Part shown: positions 1 to 9,200 of the stretch, piece by piece | How positions within the stretch are numbered: the stretch's first letter is position 1 | Layout: every line of letters starts with the position of its first letter | Assembly: GCF_014646675.1 (NCBI RefSeq) | Contig: NZ_BMNS01000008.1 | Coordinates: 66,910-130,909 of the forward strand | DNA: 64,000 nucleotides | Reading direction: 5' to 3' | Origin: Lutibacter litoralis | Lineage (GTDB): Bacteria > Bacteroidota > Bacteroidia > Flavobacteriales > Flavobacteriaceae | Translations under genes and position numbers: made by a program | The notes under the pieces: model-generated | What the model saw: the letters and a program-made list of their open reading frames with translations, nothing else | Told to the model about the DNA's origin: nothing | Database searches by the model: none

Positions 1-2375
1 ATGCACATATTATTTATAAAGACATTGATTTAAAAGCGGGTTATATTGAAATTGATAACAACACAAGTTCAGTGCTTGCCAGAGGAATTAAGGATAGTGT
101 TGGTGTTTATTCTCAGCTTCCCGTATTTAAACAGGGCAACCAAGAATCTACTCAAGATACAATAATCTTTAATTTTAAAAGTGAAAAAGCAAAAATCTGG
201 AATTTAAAAACCGAACAACAAGGTGTTATTATTTTAGGAGAAGTTAGTAAAAAACATAACGACTCTGTCATATTTATTGAAAATATAAGACTTACAACTT
301 CCGATAAAGAAAACCCAGATTATTATATTAAAATTCCGAAGGCAAAATTTATAAAAGACAAAAAACTAGTGGCAGGAACCAGTCAATTAGTTTTAGCTGA
401 TGTGCCAACTCCAATTGTAATGCCTTTTGCATATATTCCATTAACAAAAGGAAGAACTTCAGGTTTTTTAATGCCTACTTGGGGAGAAAATAACAGACAA
501 GGTTACTTTTTACAAAATGGTGGTTACTACTTTGTTATAAATGACAATTTTGATTTGGCCGTTTTAGGAGATATTTATACCAACGGAAGTTGGGGATTAC
601 GAGCAGAATCTGGATATGCAAAACGATATAAATTTTCAGGTAACTTTAACTTTAGATATGAAAACTTAACAAATAGTTTAAAAGGATTTGACGATTATTC
701 AAAAACTACAAATTACAATATTAGATGGAGCCATTCTCAAGACGCAAAAGCGAGTCCAAATTCTAGATTTTCTGCTTCTGTAAACCTAGGAAGTAGTAAA
801 TACTACAAGCAATCTAATAATGAATACAATACAAATGCCTTTTTAAATAATAATTTAAGTTCGTCCGTTTCATTTTATAAAAAGTTTGTAGGTACTCCCT
901 TTAATATGTCTTTATCGGTGACACATTCTCAAAACACCAATACGGAAGAAATCACAATGACATTGCCTTCTTTACAATTAAATATGGATAGAATTTACCC
1001 GTTTACTGGTAAAAATGGCGCAAAAAATAATGCAATTCAAAAAACAGGTTTAACCTATTCTTTAAAAGGTGATAATAGAGTTAATACAACCGATGAATTT
1101 TTCTTTAAAAAACAAATGTTTGATGAAGCAAAGTCTGGACTTCAGCATAATATTACCATGAATACCAATATGAAGGCTTTAAAATTCTTTACAATTTCAC
1201 CTAGTTTAAACTATAAAGAAGTTTGGTATTTTGATAAACTCAGCAAAAAGTTTGATGACGTAAAAGAAGAAGTTGTTACTGATACGATTAGTGGTTTTAA
1301 TGCTTTTAGAGAATACAATGCTTCAGTTTCTTTAGGAACTACTTTTTATGGTATGTTTAAGTTTAGAAAAGGAAGTATTGAAGCTATAAGACACGTTGTT
1401 AGACCTAGTGTATCTTATGGCTACAAACCTGATTTTAGCGATATTTACTATGAAAAAGTACAACAAAACGCAGCAAACCCAGAAGAGTTTTTAGAATATT
1501 CTCCTTATAGTAATGGTATTTTTGGAGGTCCAGGTTCAGGGCTTTCTAATAGCTTAAGCTTTACCGTTAACAACAATCTAGAAGCAAAACTAAGAAAAAA
1601 AGACTCCTCAGAAACAGAAGCTAAAAAAATTATTTTATTAAATAATTTAAACTTCTCTTCAAGTTATAATATGGCTGCAGATTCTTTAAAATGGAGTCCA
1701 GTTAGCGTAAATGCGGGTACAAATTTATTTGACAATAAACTTTCTTTAAATGTAAGGGCAACCTTAGATCCTTATGCCTTAGATGTTAATGGTAAAAAGA
1801 TTAACACCTTTAATTATAATAATGGTGGTAGTTTATTTAGACTTACCAACGCTGGTCTTACTATGAATTATTCTTTAGCGAGTAAAAAAGAAACAGGAGC
1901 TTCAAAGTCTGGACAAGATCAAAAAGCGGCTGCCAATAATTCTGATGGGGTATTTGGAGAAAGCTTAACTGCAACAAACCAACAAAATACAAATAATAAT
2001 TCATCAAACTCTGAGAAAGAAACAAAATTGTATGGTTCAAAAATACCTTGGACCCTAAAACTAGCCTATTCTTTGAATTATTCAAATACAAATAGGCAAA
2101 ATGAAATTTCTTCCAACTCTTTAATGTTTTCTGGAGATATTGAATTAACTCCAAAATGGGGTGTTGGCTTTTCCTCTGGGTATGATGTTAAAAATCAAGG
2201 CTTTACCTATACGCAACTTCGATTTTCTAGAGATTTAGATAGCTGGAAACTTAATTTTAACTGGGTTCCTTTTGGAGATAGACAAACGTACTACTTTTTT
2301 ATTGGTGTAAAATCTTCTATGTTAAGTGATTTAAAATATGATAAAAGACAAGTACCAGACAAACGATTATTTTAG
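1..2375 (+). CDS. lptD: LptD-like outer-membrane LPS assembly protein, 5' end missing
   Basis: C-terminal approximately 790 residues of a large outer-membrane beta-barrel of the OstA/LptD type, which inserts lipopolysaccharide into the outer leaflet. The frame is open from the first bases of the window, so the GTG at 72 is not the real start and the N-terminus lies upstream. Visible features are a YKDIDLKAGYIEID segment typical of the periplasmic OstA-like part in Bacteroidota, then a long series of alternating amphipathic beta-strands rich in Asn, Ser and Tyr. A low-complexity Asn/Ser/Gln linker sits near 1890-2020. The gene ends 45 bp before ridA, so read-through is possible. The assignment rests on overall pattern and composition, without a search. 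Confidence 0.85.
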   Translation, partial: AHIIYKDIDLKAGYIEIDNNTSSVLARGIKDSVGVYSQLPVFKQGNQESTQDTIIFNFKSEKAKIWNLKTEQQGVIILGEVSKKHNDSVIFIENIRLTTSDKENPDYYIKIPKAKFIKDKKLVAGTSQLVLADVPTPIVMPFAYIPLTKGRTSGFLMPTWGENNRQGYFLQNGGYYFVINDNFDLAVLGDIYTNGSWGLRAESGYAKRYKFSGNFNFRYENLTNSLKGFDDYSKTTNYNIRWSHSQDAKASPNSRFSASVNLGSSKYYKQSNNEYNTNAFLNNNLSSSVSFYKKFVGTPFNMSLSVTHSQNTNTEEITMTLPSLQLNMDRIYPFTGKNGAKNNAIQKTGLTYSLKGDNRVNTTDEFFFKKQMFDEAKSGLQHNITMNTNMKALKFFTISPSLNYKEVWYFDKLSKKFDDVKEEVVTDTISGFNAFREYNASVSLGTTFYGMFKFRKGSIEAIRHVVRPSVSYGYKPDFSDIYYEKVQQNAANPEEFLEYSPYSNGIFGGPGSGLSNSLSFTVNNNLEAKLRKKDSSETEAKKIILLNNLNFSSSYNMAADSLKWSPVSVNAGTNLFDNKLSLNVRATLDPYALDVNGKKINTFNYNNGGSLFRLTNAGLTMNYSLASKKETGASKSGQDQKAAANNSDGVFGESLTATNQQNTNNNSSNSEKETKLYGSKIPWTLKLAYSLNYSNTNRQNEISSNSLMFSGDIELTPKWGVGFSSGYDVKNQGFTYTQLRFSRDLDSWKLNFNWVPFGDRQTYYFFIGVKSSMLSDLKYDKRQVPDKRLF

Positions 2376-2420
2376 TAAAATTTATAGTAGCTTTAATTTT
2401 TAATTTAGAGAAATACACTT

Positions 2421-2801
2421 ATGAAAAAAATAATTAACACTCCAAATGCACCCGCACCAATAGGCCCATACAACCAAGCTATTTTAACTGGAAATACCCT
2501 ATACACCTCGGGGCAGATAGCGTTAAACCCAGTAACTGGTGAATTGGTTTTAGATTCTATACAAAATGAAACGAAACAGGTTATGGAAAATATGAAAGCT
2601 GTTTTAGAAGCCGCAGATATGACTTTTGAAAATGTTGTAAAAACTTCGATCTTTATTTCTAATATGAACGACTTTACAGAAATTAATGCTGTTTATGGAA
2701 GTTATTTTAATGCAACAACAGCTCCAGCACGTGAAACTGTTGAAGTTGCAAACTTACCTAAATTTGTAAATGTTGAAATCTCTATGATTGCTATAAAATA
2801 A
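2421..2801 (+). CDS. ridA: RidA family enamine/imine deaminase
   Basis: 126-residue protein of the RidA (YjgF/YER057c/UK114) family, cytosolic trimers that hydrolyse reactive enamine/imine intermediates released by PLP enzymes. Recognisable motifs are PIGPYNQA near residue 13, YTSGQIALNP near 29, and PARETVEVANLP followed by VEISMIAI at the C-terminus. The Arg in PARE and the Glu in VEIS match the active-site Arg and Glu of deaminase-competent members, so activity is likely retained. Length is normal. It follows lptD on the same strand at 45 bp and faces mgsA tail to tail with 5 bp between them. Confidence 0.95.
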   Translation: MKKIINTPNAPAPIGPYNQAILTGNTLYTSGQIALNPVTGELVLDSIQNETKQVMENMKAVLEAADMTFENVVKTSIFISNMNDFTEINAVYGSYFNATTAPARETVEVANLPKFVNVEISMIAIK

Positions 2802-2806
2802 TAGCT

Positions 2807-3169
2807 TTATATAGATCTTATTAAAAGTTCTGCAGTTGCTGGATTTGTAGCTAAAGGAACATCGTGCACATCGCATAAACGCATTAACATTGCAATGTCT
2901 GGTTCATGCGGATGCATACCAAGCGGATCTCTAAAAAAGAACACCATTGCGGTTTTACCTTCTGCAACACGCGCTGCTATTTGAGCATCGCCACCATAAG
3001 GTCCTGAAAGATATTTCTCAACCTTGAACCCTGCTTTTTCTGCGTTTTTACCAGTTGTTCCGGTAGAAATTAAATCTATATTTTTTGAAGTTATCAAAGC
3101 TTTAAAGTCCATTAAAAACTGAACCATCTCTGTTTTTTTTCCATCGTGTGCAATAATTGCAATTTCCAT
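2807..3169 (-). CDS. mgsA: Methylglyoxal synthase
   Basis: 120-residue methylglyoxal synthase converting dihydroxyacetone phosphate to methylglyoxal plus phosphate, a bypass that relieves triose-phosphate build-up. Visible motifs are the N-terminal AHDGKK, STGTTG, the SGPYGGDAQ loop whose Asp is the catalytic base in characterised enzymes, and DPLGMHPHEPD. It is shorter than the approximately 150-residue E. coli enzyme at both ends but keeps the whole catalytic core. It sits just downstream of gap on the same strand with its own -7 box at 3191-3198, so it can be transcribed separately from the pfkA-gap block. The glycolytic context supports the assignment. Confidence 0.93.
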   Translation of the reverse strand: MEIAIIAHDGKKTEMVQFLMDFKALITSKNIDLISTGTTGKNAEKAGFKVEKYLSGPYGGDAQIAARVAEGKTAMVFFFRDPLGMHPHEPDIAMLMRLCDVHDVPLATNPATAELLIRSI

Positions 3170-3190
3170 ATTATTATATTTTAATTACTA

Positions 3191-3198
3191 CAAAAGTA
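3191..3198 (-). promoter_or_regulatory. -7 box for mgsA (TACTTTTG)
   Basis: Minus-strand TACTTTTG matches the Bacteroidota TAnnTTTG -7 consensus, 21 bp before the mgsA ATG. It lies inside the small palindrome ACTAC-aaaa-GTAGT, which might also form a short hairpin after gap. Confidence 0.6.
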
Positions 3199-3211
3199 GT
3201 AGAATTCCTTA

Positions 3212-4204
3212 TTAAAGTGAATCTGAATATTCAATTAAATCGACTATCTTGGTTGCATAACCAAACTCGTTATCATACCAAGAAATTATTTTAAAGAAAT
3301 TTTCATTTAATTCCATTCCTGCATTCGCATCAAAAACAGAAGTTCTAGATTCTGAAACAAAATCTTGAGAAACTACTTCATCTTCTGTATAACCTAAAAT
3401 TCCTTTTAATTCATTTTTAGAGGCATTTTTCATTACAGCTTTAATTTCGCTATAAGAAGTTGCTTTTTTTAACCGAACCGTTACATCTATTAATGAAACA
3501 TCTACAACAGGAACTCTAACTGCCATTGCTAAAATTTTACCTTCCATTTCAGGTATAATTTTTATCAATGTTTCTGAAGCACTTGTAGAGGTCGGAATCA
3601 TATTATTTAAGGCTGCTCTACCTCTTCTCCATTTTTCAGAAAAACCATCAACAACATTCTGACTAGAAGTTGAAGCATGCACCGTAGTTACTAAACCTTC
3701 AATTATTTCAAAATTATCATTTAAAATCTTCACAATTGGAGCCAAACAATTAGTGGTACAAGAAGCGTTTGAAAATATTAAATCGTTTTTAGACAATTTA
3801 GTATGGTTAACACCCATTACAAAATTTGGAACATCCTTTGAAGGTGCAGAGATAACTACCTTTTTTGCACCTCCTTTAATATGCAATGCAGCATTATTTT
3901 TATTTGTAAAAAAGCCTGTAGATTCAATTACAAAATCAACATCTAAAGCATCCCATTTAATATTTTCTGGTTTTGCTTCTGAAGTAATGCGTATTGGTTT
4001 ATCATTAATAATTAAAACATCTTTTTTAACCGTTACAGTTCCTTTAAAACGCCCGTGAACAGAATCAAATTTTAATAAATATGCTAATTGATGAATATCA
4101 ATTAAATCATTTATTGCAACAACTTGAATATTTGGTCTGTTAATTATAGATCTTAATGCTAATCGTCCTATTCTTCCAAAACCGTTTATACCAATTTTTA
4201 TCAT
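3212..4204 (-). CDS. gap: Type I glyceraldehyde-3-phosphate dehydrogenase
   Basis: 330-residue phosphorylating NAD(P)-dependent GAPDH of glycolysis. The N-terminal Rossmann motif GINGFGRIGR is at residues 4-13. The catalytic segment SNASCTTNCLAP, with the nucleophilic Cys in the first SC, is near residue 150, and the C-terminal SWYDNEFGYATK is intact. Length is normal for the family. It is the second gene after pfkA on the minus strand (35 bp gap), with mgsA downstream, giving a compact lower-glycolysis and triose-overflow block. Nothing is unusual in the sequence. Whether this copy is glycolytic or gluconeogenic cannot be told, since flavobacteria often carry more than one. Confidence 0.96.
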   Translation of the reverse strand: MIKIGINGFGRIGRLALRSIINRPNIQVVAINDLIDIHQLAYLLKFDSVHGRFKGTVTVKKDVLIINDKPIRITSEAKPENIKWDALDVDFVIESTGFFTNKNNAALHIKGGAKKVVISAPSKDVPNFVMGVNHTKLSKNDLIFSNASCTTNCLAPIVKILNDNFEIIEGLVTTVHASTSSQNVVDGFSEKWRRGRAALNNMIPTSTSASETLIKIIPEMEGKILAMAVRVPVVDVSLIDVTVRLKKATSYSEIKAVMKNASKNELKGILGYTEDEVVSQDFVSESRTSVFDANAGMELNENFFKIISWYDNEFGYATKIVDLIEYSDSL

Positions 4205-4239
4205 ATATTTCTATAAGGTATTATTGAAAAATAGTAGTA

Positions 4240-5226
4240 TTAAATTGACATTATGTCGCTAACACGCAGTAATTCTTTATTTATTTCGTGTTGCCCTTTT
4301 ACAGCGTGATCTAAATCTGTTGTTTCTACCTTATTATTTATTAACCCAACCATTAAATTAGATTTTCCATCTAATAGTAATTCAACCGCTTTTACCCCTA
4401 ATCTTGTTGCTAAAACACGATCAAAACAGCTTGGAGCTCCTCCTCGTTGCATATGACCTAATACTGAAACTCTCACTTCATACTGTGGCAAATGTTCTTC
4501 AACATAATCAGCTAATTCGAAAACGTTCTTCCCAATTTTATCTCCTTCAGAGACCACAACAATACTAGATGATTTACCAGATCTTTTGGTTCTTTTTAAG
4601 GATTCTAATAATCTATCTAAACCTAAATCTTCTTCAGGAATTAAAATCTCTTCTGCACCAGCACCAACACCTGCATTTAAAGCTATAAATCCGGCATCTC
4701 TTCCCATTACTTCAACAAAAAACAGTCTATTATGTGAACTTGCAGTGTCTCTAATTTTATCAATTACATCAACTACTGTATTTAAAGCTGTATCGTAACC
4801 AATTGTAAAATTAGTTCCACAAATATCGTTATCAATGGTTCCTGGAATTCCAATACAAGGAAGGGTAAATTCTTGATTAAATACCATACCTCCAGTAAAT
4901 GTACCGTCACCTCCAATTAGAACCAGCGCATCTATTTCTGCCTTTTTTATTTCCTTATAAGCTTTTTCTCTACCTTCTTTAGTTCTAAATTCTTTAGATC
5001 TGGCAGATTTTAAAATTGTTCCTCCTCTATTAATAATATTACTAACATTTCGAGCTGTTAGCATTTTAAAATCTCCTTCTATTAAACCTTGATAACCTCG
5101 GTAAACCCCAACACATTCAATATTATAATATGCACATGCTCTTACAACTGCTCTAATTGCAGCATTCATTCCTGGCGCATCACCTCCTGAGGTAAGCACG
5201 CCTATTTTTTCAATTTTTTTTCCCAT
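4240..5226 (-). CDS. pfkA: ATP-dependent 6-phosphofructokinase
   Basis: 328-residue group A phosphofructokinase making fructose 1,6-bisphosphate. The start MGKKIEKIGVLTSGGDAPGMN carries the GGDAPG loop. Two positions point to ATP rather than pyrophosphate as phosphoryl donor: GGDGT (Gly where PPi enzymes have Asp) and PGTIDND (Gly where PPi enzymes have Lys). The catalytic TIDND and the VEVMGRDAG substrate motif are present, and length is close to the E. coli enzyme (320). It leads the pfkA-gap block, with a -7 box at 5237-5244, 10 bp before the ATG. Confidence 0.96.
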   Translation of the reverse strand: MGKKIEKIGVLTSGGDAPGMNAAIRAVVRACAYYNIECVGVYRGYQGLIEGDFKMLTARNVSNIINRGGTILKSARSKEFRTKEGREKAYKEIKKAEIDALVLIGGDGTFTGGMVFNQEFTLPCIGIPGTIDNDICGTNFTIGYDTALNTVVDVIDKIRDTASSHNRLFFVEVMGRDAGFIALNAGVGAGAEEILIPEEDLGLDRLLESLKRTKRSGKSSSIVVVSEGDKIGKNVFELADYVEEHLPQYEVRVSVLGHMQRGGAPSCFDRVLATRLGVKAVELLLDGKSNLMVGLINNKVETTDLDHAVKGQHEINKELLRVSDIMSI

Positions 5227-5236
5227 AAGTGAAATT

Positions 5237-5244
5237 CAAAAGTA
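5237..5244 (-). promoter_or_regulatory. -7 box for pfkA-gap (TACTTTTG)
   Basis: Minus-strand TACTTTTG matches the TAnnTTTG consensus. A TTG lies 16 bp further upstream and could serve as the -33 element. The ATG of pfkA follows after 10 bp. Confidence 0.6.
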
Positions 5245-5287
5245 CTTTAAATTTTGGACGCAATTTAGTAAAATAAAAAATTAATAA

Positions 5288-6190
5288 TTACCATAAGTTT
5301 TTTGGATAAACTCCTGTATCTTTTAATTTTTGAATTTCTGAAGTAACATAGTCTTTATCTTCTATATACGTTACGCCAAACCACCTAGCATCTGATTTTA
5401 AAACCTGCATTGATGCTGTTCCACTAACAATCAAATGGTTAACTACCAAAGGAATGAAAAATTCTGCTTTTGGTTCTTTATAATTATCTTTTAAGAAATC
5501 TTCAAATAGAGATTCGGAAAGCTCAAAGTATTTTGGTGTAAATCCGAAGAAATTCATAGATACTATAGTATCTTCTGATATTGGTTTTAAAACACCATCG
5601 GCTTCTTTAAATTTTAATTTTCCTTCAATTTTTTCAATATGTGTACGTTCTGTAATCCCTGTTAAGAATCCGTTTTTATTTACATTACACTCACCTCTCG
5701 AAACAAAACCATATTCTGAAATAGTGTTTTTTAACACATATCCCATCATATTAAAATTACTTGAATTTTTATCAGTATTTTTAAGTACCTCAGCAATCCC
5801 CACAAATGCGGCCCTTCCATAAAAATCATCAGCATTTATAACTGCAAAATTTTCTGATATAACATCTTTTGCCATTAATAAGGCATGTCCAGTTCCCCAG
5901 GGTTTCTTGCGGTTATTATCTCTATATTTTTCTGGAATAGTATCTATTTCTTGAAAAACATATTCAACCTTAATTTTACCTTCTAATTTTGGATTGAAGA
6001 AAGCTTTAAAATCTGCTTCAATACTTTTTCTAATAATAAAAACTACTTTTCCAAAACCAGCTTGAATAGCATCATAAATTGAAAAATCTAGGATAGTGTC
6101 ACCTTGTTCAGAAAATGTATCTAACTGTTTCAACCCTCCATACCTACTTCCTATTCCTGCGGCTAATATTACTAATGTTGGTTTGTCCAT
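5288..6190 (-). CDS. Sugar-phosphate nucleotidyltransferase family protein
   Basis: 300-residue protein of the NTP_transferase (GT-A-like) family that attaches a nucleoside monophosphate to a sugar phosphate. The signature LAAGIGSRYGGLKQL is at residues 9-23 (G-x-G-x-R pyrophosphorylase loop). The acidic metal-binding motif NADDFYGR is near residue 120, and there is a conserved PWGTGHAL loop before it. The sugar and base specificity cannot be read from the sequence. It follows tamB by 24 bp on the same strand, and 61 bp separates it from pfkA. It is cytosolic, with no signal or membrane segment. Confidence 0.85.
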   Translation of the reverse strand: MDKPTLVILAAGIGSRYGGLKQLDTFSEQGDTILDFSIYDAIQAGFGKVVFIIRKSIEADFKAFFNPKLEGKIKVEYVFQEIDTIPEKYRDNNRKKPWGTGHALLMAKDVISENFAVINADDFYGRAAFVGIAEVLKNTDKNSSNFNMMGYVLKNTISEYGFVSRGECNVNKNGFLTGITERTHIEKIEGKLKFKEADGVLKPISEDTIVSMNFFGFTPKYFELSESLFEDFLKDNYKEPKAEFFIPLVVNHLIVSGTASMQVLKSDARWFGVTYIEDKDYVTSEIQKLKDTGVYPKNLW

Positions 6191-6214
6191 TTTTTAAAAA
6201 ATTATTATTTTATA

Positions 6215-9200
6215 TTAATTTATTTTACTTGCCTTAGACTCTTTAACAACTGGTTTTTTAGTATTTACAGAGTCAATTTCTTTTTTCTTTTTCAAACCTA
6301 ATTTTTCTAATAGTTCGGCTCCATTATCAAAATCTATTTGGTAATTGATACCAATTCCCTGTGTATAACCTTCTTCATCCTGTTCTGAATATTGAATTTC
6401 GTTTTGGCGGTTAAAAATTGAAGATCTTAGAGTACCTGCATCATTTAACAAAAAGTCTATGGTTACTTCACCTATGATACTCGTTTGTTCTTTAGAACCT
6501 ATTGGTACGCTTGCCTTTCCATTTATTAATATTCTATCATTTATTTCGTACCCAAAATTAAAACCAAACTGATCGTTAATATTTAAATTATCTATCCTAT
6601 TTTTTTCACCAAAAGTATATACTGGTTTTAATTTAAATTTATTATCTCCTTTATTTACAATATTATCAAATGCATTTGAAAGCAGATCGGATGCTGTACC
6701 ATATACCAAACCACTTGTATTAACACTTAAATCACTTTCGTTGTAAAATGCTCCTGAAGCTAATAATGACACAAAATGTCTTGTTTTACTATTGTCATCA
6801 TTACTATTTAATTTAAAGGCTAACTCAGATGCTACTGTAGAACTAGAATTTGGAATTTCTATGTCAAAGGTTCTTTCAGAATCAAATAATTCACCTGAAA
6901 ATCGTGTAATTAAATCGATTGGTATTTTTCTATTTGCTGTAATATTTTCTAAAAGTGATTTTGGATTTGCGGAAACTCTATATACTGCTTCAATATTAAT
7001 ATCTGCGGTAAATGGATCTCCACTCCAAGATATACTTCCGCCTTTTTTAACATTAAATGGTTTGTTAATTATACCTCCATATTTAAAATTATAGATACCA
7101 TTATCTACTATAAAATCACCATACATATCAAACTTATCTTTGGTATCTAATTCTATTTGTAAATTTCCTGTTCCACTTCCTTTTAAAGAACTTCCCGTTG
7201 CTTTATCTAGTACCATTTCTACCTCAGCATCTTTTGTTACTTCTAAATTAAAGTTAATAGATAAACCTTTTAATTTTTCTGAAATAAAAGCTCTTCTACT
7301 TTCTATTTCATTTACATCTTTATCTTTACTAACAAATCTAATTAATTCTGATGCTGATACTGTTTTAACATCACTAATTGGAATTACAAAACGAGTGCCT
7401 TTATTAGTTCTTCCAACTACATCTATTACCAATTTATCGGTTGGTCCAATTATGGATGCATTTCCTGCAAGAAATCCAGTACCATAATATAAAGATGTCT
7501 CTTCTTCTTCTGTATTTAGAACTAATAAGTTTCTGGTATTTAGCTCTAAATTAAGTGCCCAATTATCAAAGTATTTATGAGATATTGTACCTTTTAAAGC
7601 TCCTTTTGTATTATTTTGAGTATCTTTTATTTGAACATCTTCTAAATTAAAAGTTTGGTTTTCTAATGTAATAACACTTGTTCCTTCAAACAAATAATCT
7701 ACGTTTAAATATGGAAAATAAAGACCTGCTTGGTCTAAATATAATTCGCCTGTCATTTTTGGGTTGTTAAGTTGCCCTGTTACATTCACATTACCATACG
7801 CATAGCCTCTAATATTGTTAAAAACATCTTCTCCAAGTGGACTAAATGCGTCTAGTTTAAATTCTTCAAAATCTACAATTACATCTAGAATTGGTTTTTC
7901 AGGAGTAAAATCTAATTCTCCAACTGCCGAAAAACTAATGCTATTATCTCTTTTTAATGAGACGTTTAAAGCATATTCTGTCATTGAATTTTTTCCTTCT
8001 ATACCTACTTTTAAATCTCCCTGATATGAATTATTAATATTAAAATCGGATATAGTTAAATTTGCTGTTGGTTTTAATCGCTTTTTAAACTGATTGTAAT
8101 TTAAGGCTCCATTTATAATTCCTCTAAGCTTTAAACTGTCCACATCTGGTGTAATGTTTGAAAGTTTAACATTTTTAAAGTTAAATTTAAAATCTTTACT
8201 TATTGTATCTTGCATGGTTCCTTGAAACTCAATTTTCTGACCTTTTGAGGCAATTAAAAACTGATCGATGGAATATAACTTTGTTTTACTATCGAAAACA
8301 ACTTTGTTTTTTAAATTATTTTCAGGGTTAATAACCCACATATTATTTTTATAAATAAAGTTTGATTTTTGTAACCCAAAAACGGATTTATTTTCTTTAT
8401 TAAAAGTATGGTAAAAAGAGAGATCAAATTTCTCTGTATTCTCTTTACCTCCAATAAATTCGGTTCTAAAGTATAATGTATCACTTAAGGTTATGTTCAC
8501 TAAATGAAGTTTAGAAATATCATAATAATCAGATTTAATTTCATCAATGGTAAGCTGTGTATTAAATAATGGGTTTTTGTTGTCTATTTGTAAATTTAAT
8601 TCGCTAATAACATTAGTAAAAGCCTCAACTTTAGGTGATTTTATATTTAATTTGAACAAATTATTATTAGAACTAATAGATCCTCTAATTGTGGTTGTTG
8701 GGGCTAAAATTACTTCTGGATAAAAAACTTCAACAATTTTATTAAAAATATAAAATCTGAAATTTAAATTTTGATTGGGTGTTACTTGATATGGATTGTA
8801 ATTTGAGTAAATACTACCTATAGAATTTTGGGCCAATTTACCTAATTCGTTGAACTTAAATTTCCCTTCAATTCTTCCGGTAAGTATTTCTGGAGAATTA
8901 ATCGTAATTGTTCTAATACTATCTAAAAATGAAGACGTTATATTAAAATCTTTAAAAAAGTAATTCCCTTTCTGATTTAGATAAAGCGAATTCTTAAAGT
9001 CAACTGTTCCTACCAAATCATCAAAAGAGTTTCCTTTAACTTGAATATCTATATCGCCTTTTATTTTTGAAATACTATCTCTTTTAAAAAGGTTTATAGT
9101 ATTTAAATCGCAATAATCTACAGTTGTTTTAAAGTCGAATGTGTAAATATCTCTAGATAAATCTGCTAATCCATTAAAATTCAACTTTATATTATCGTCA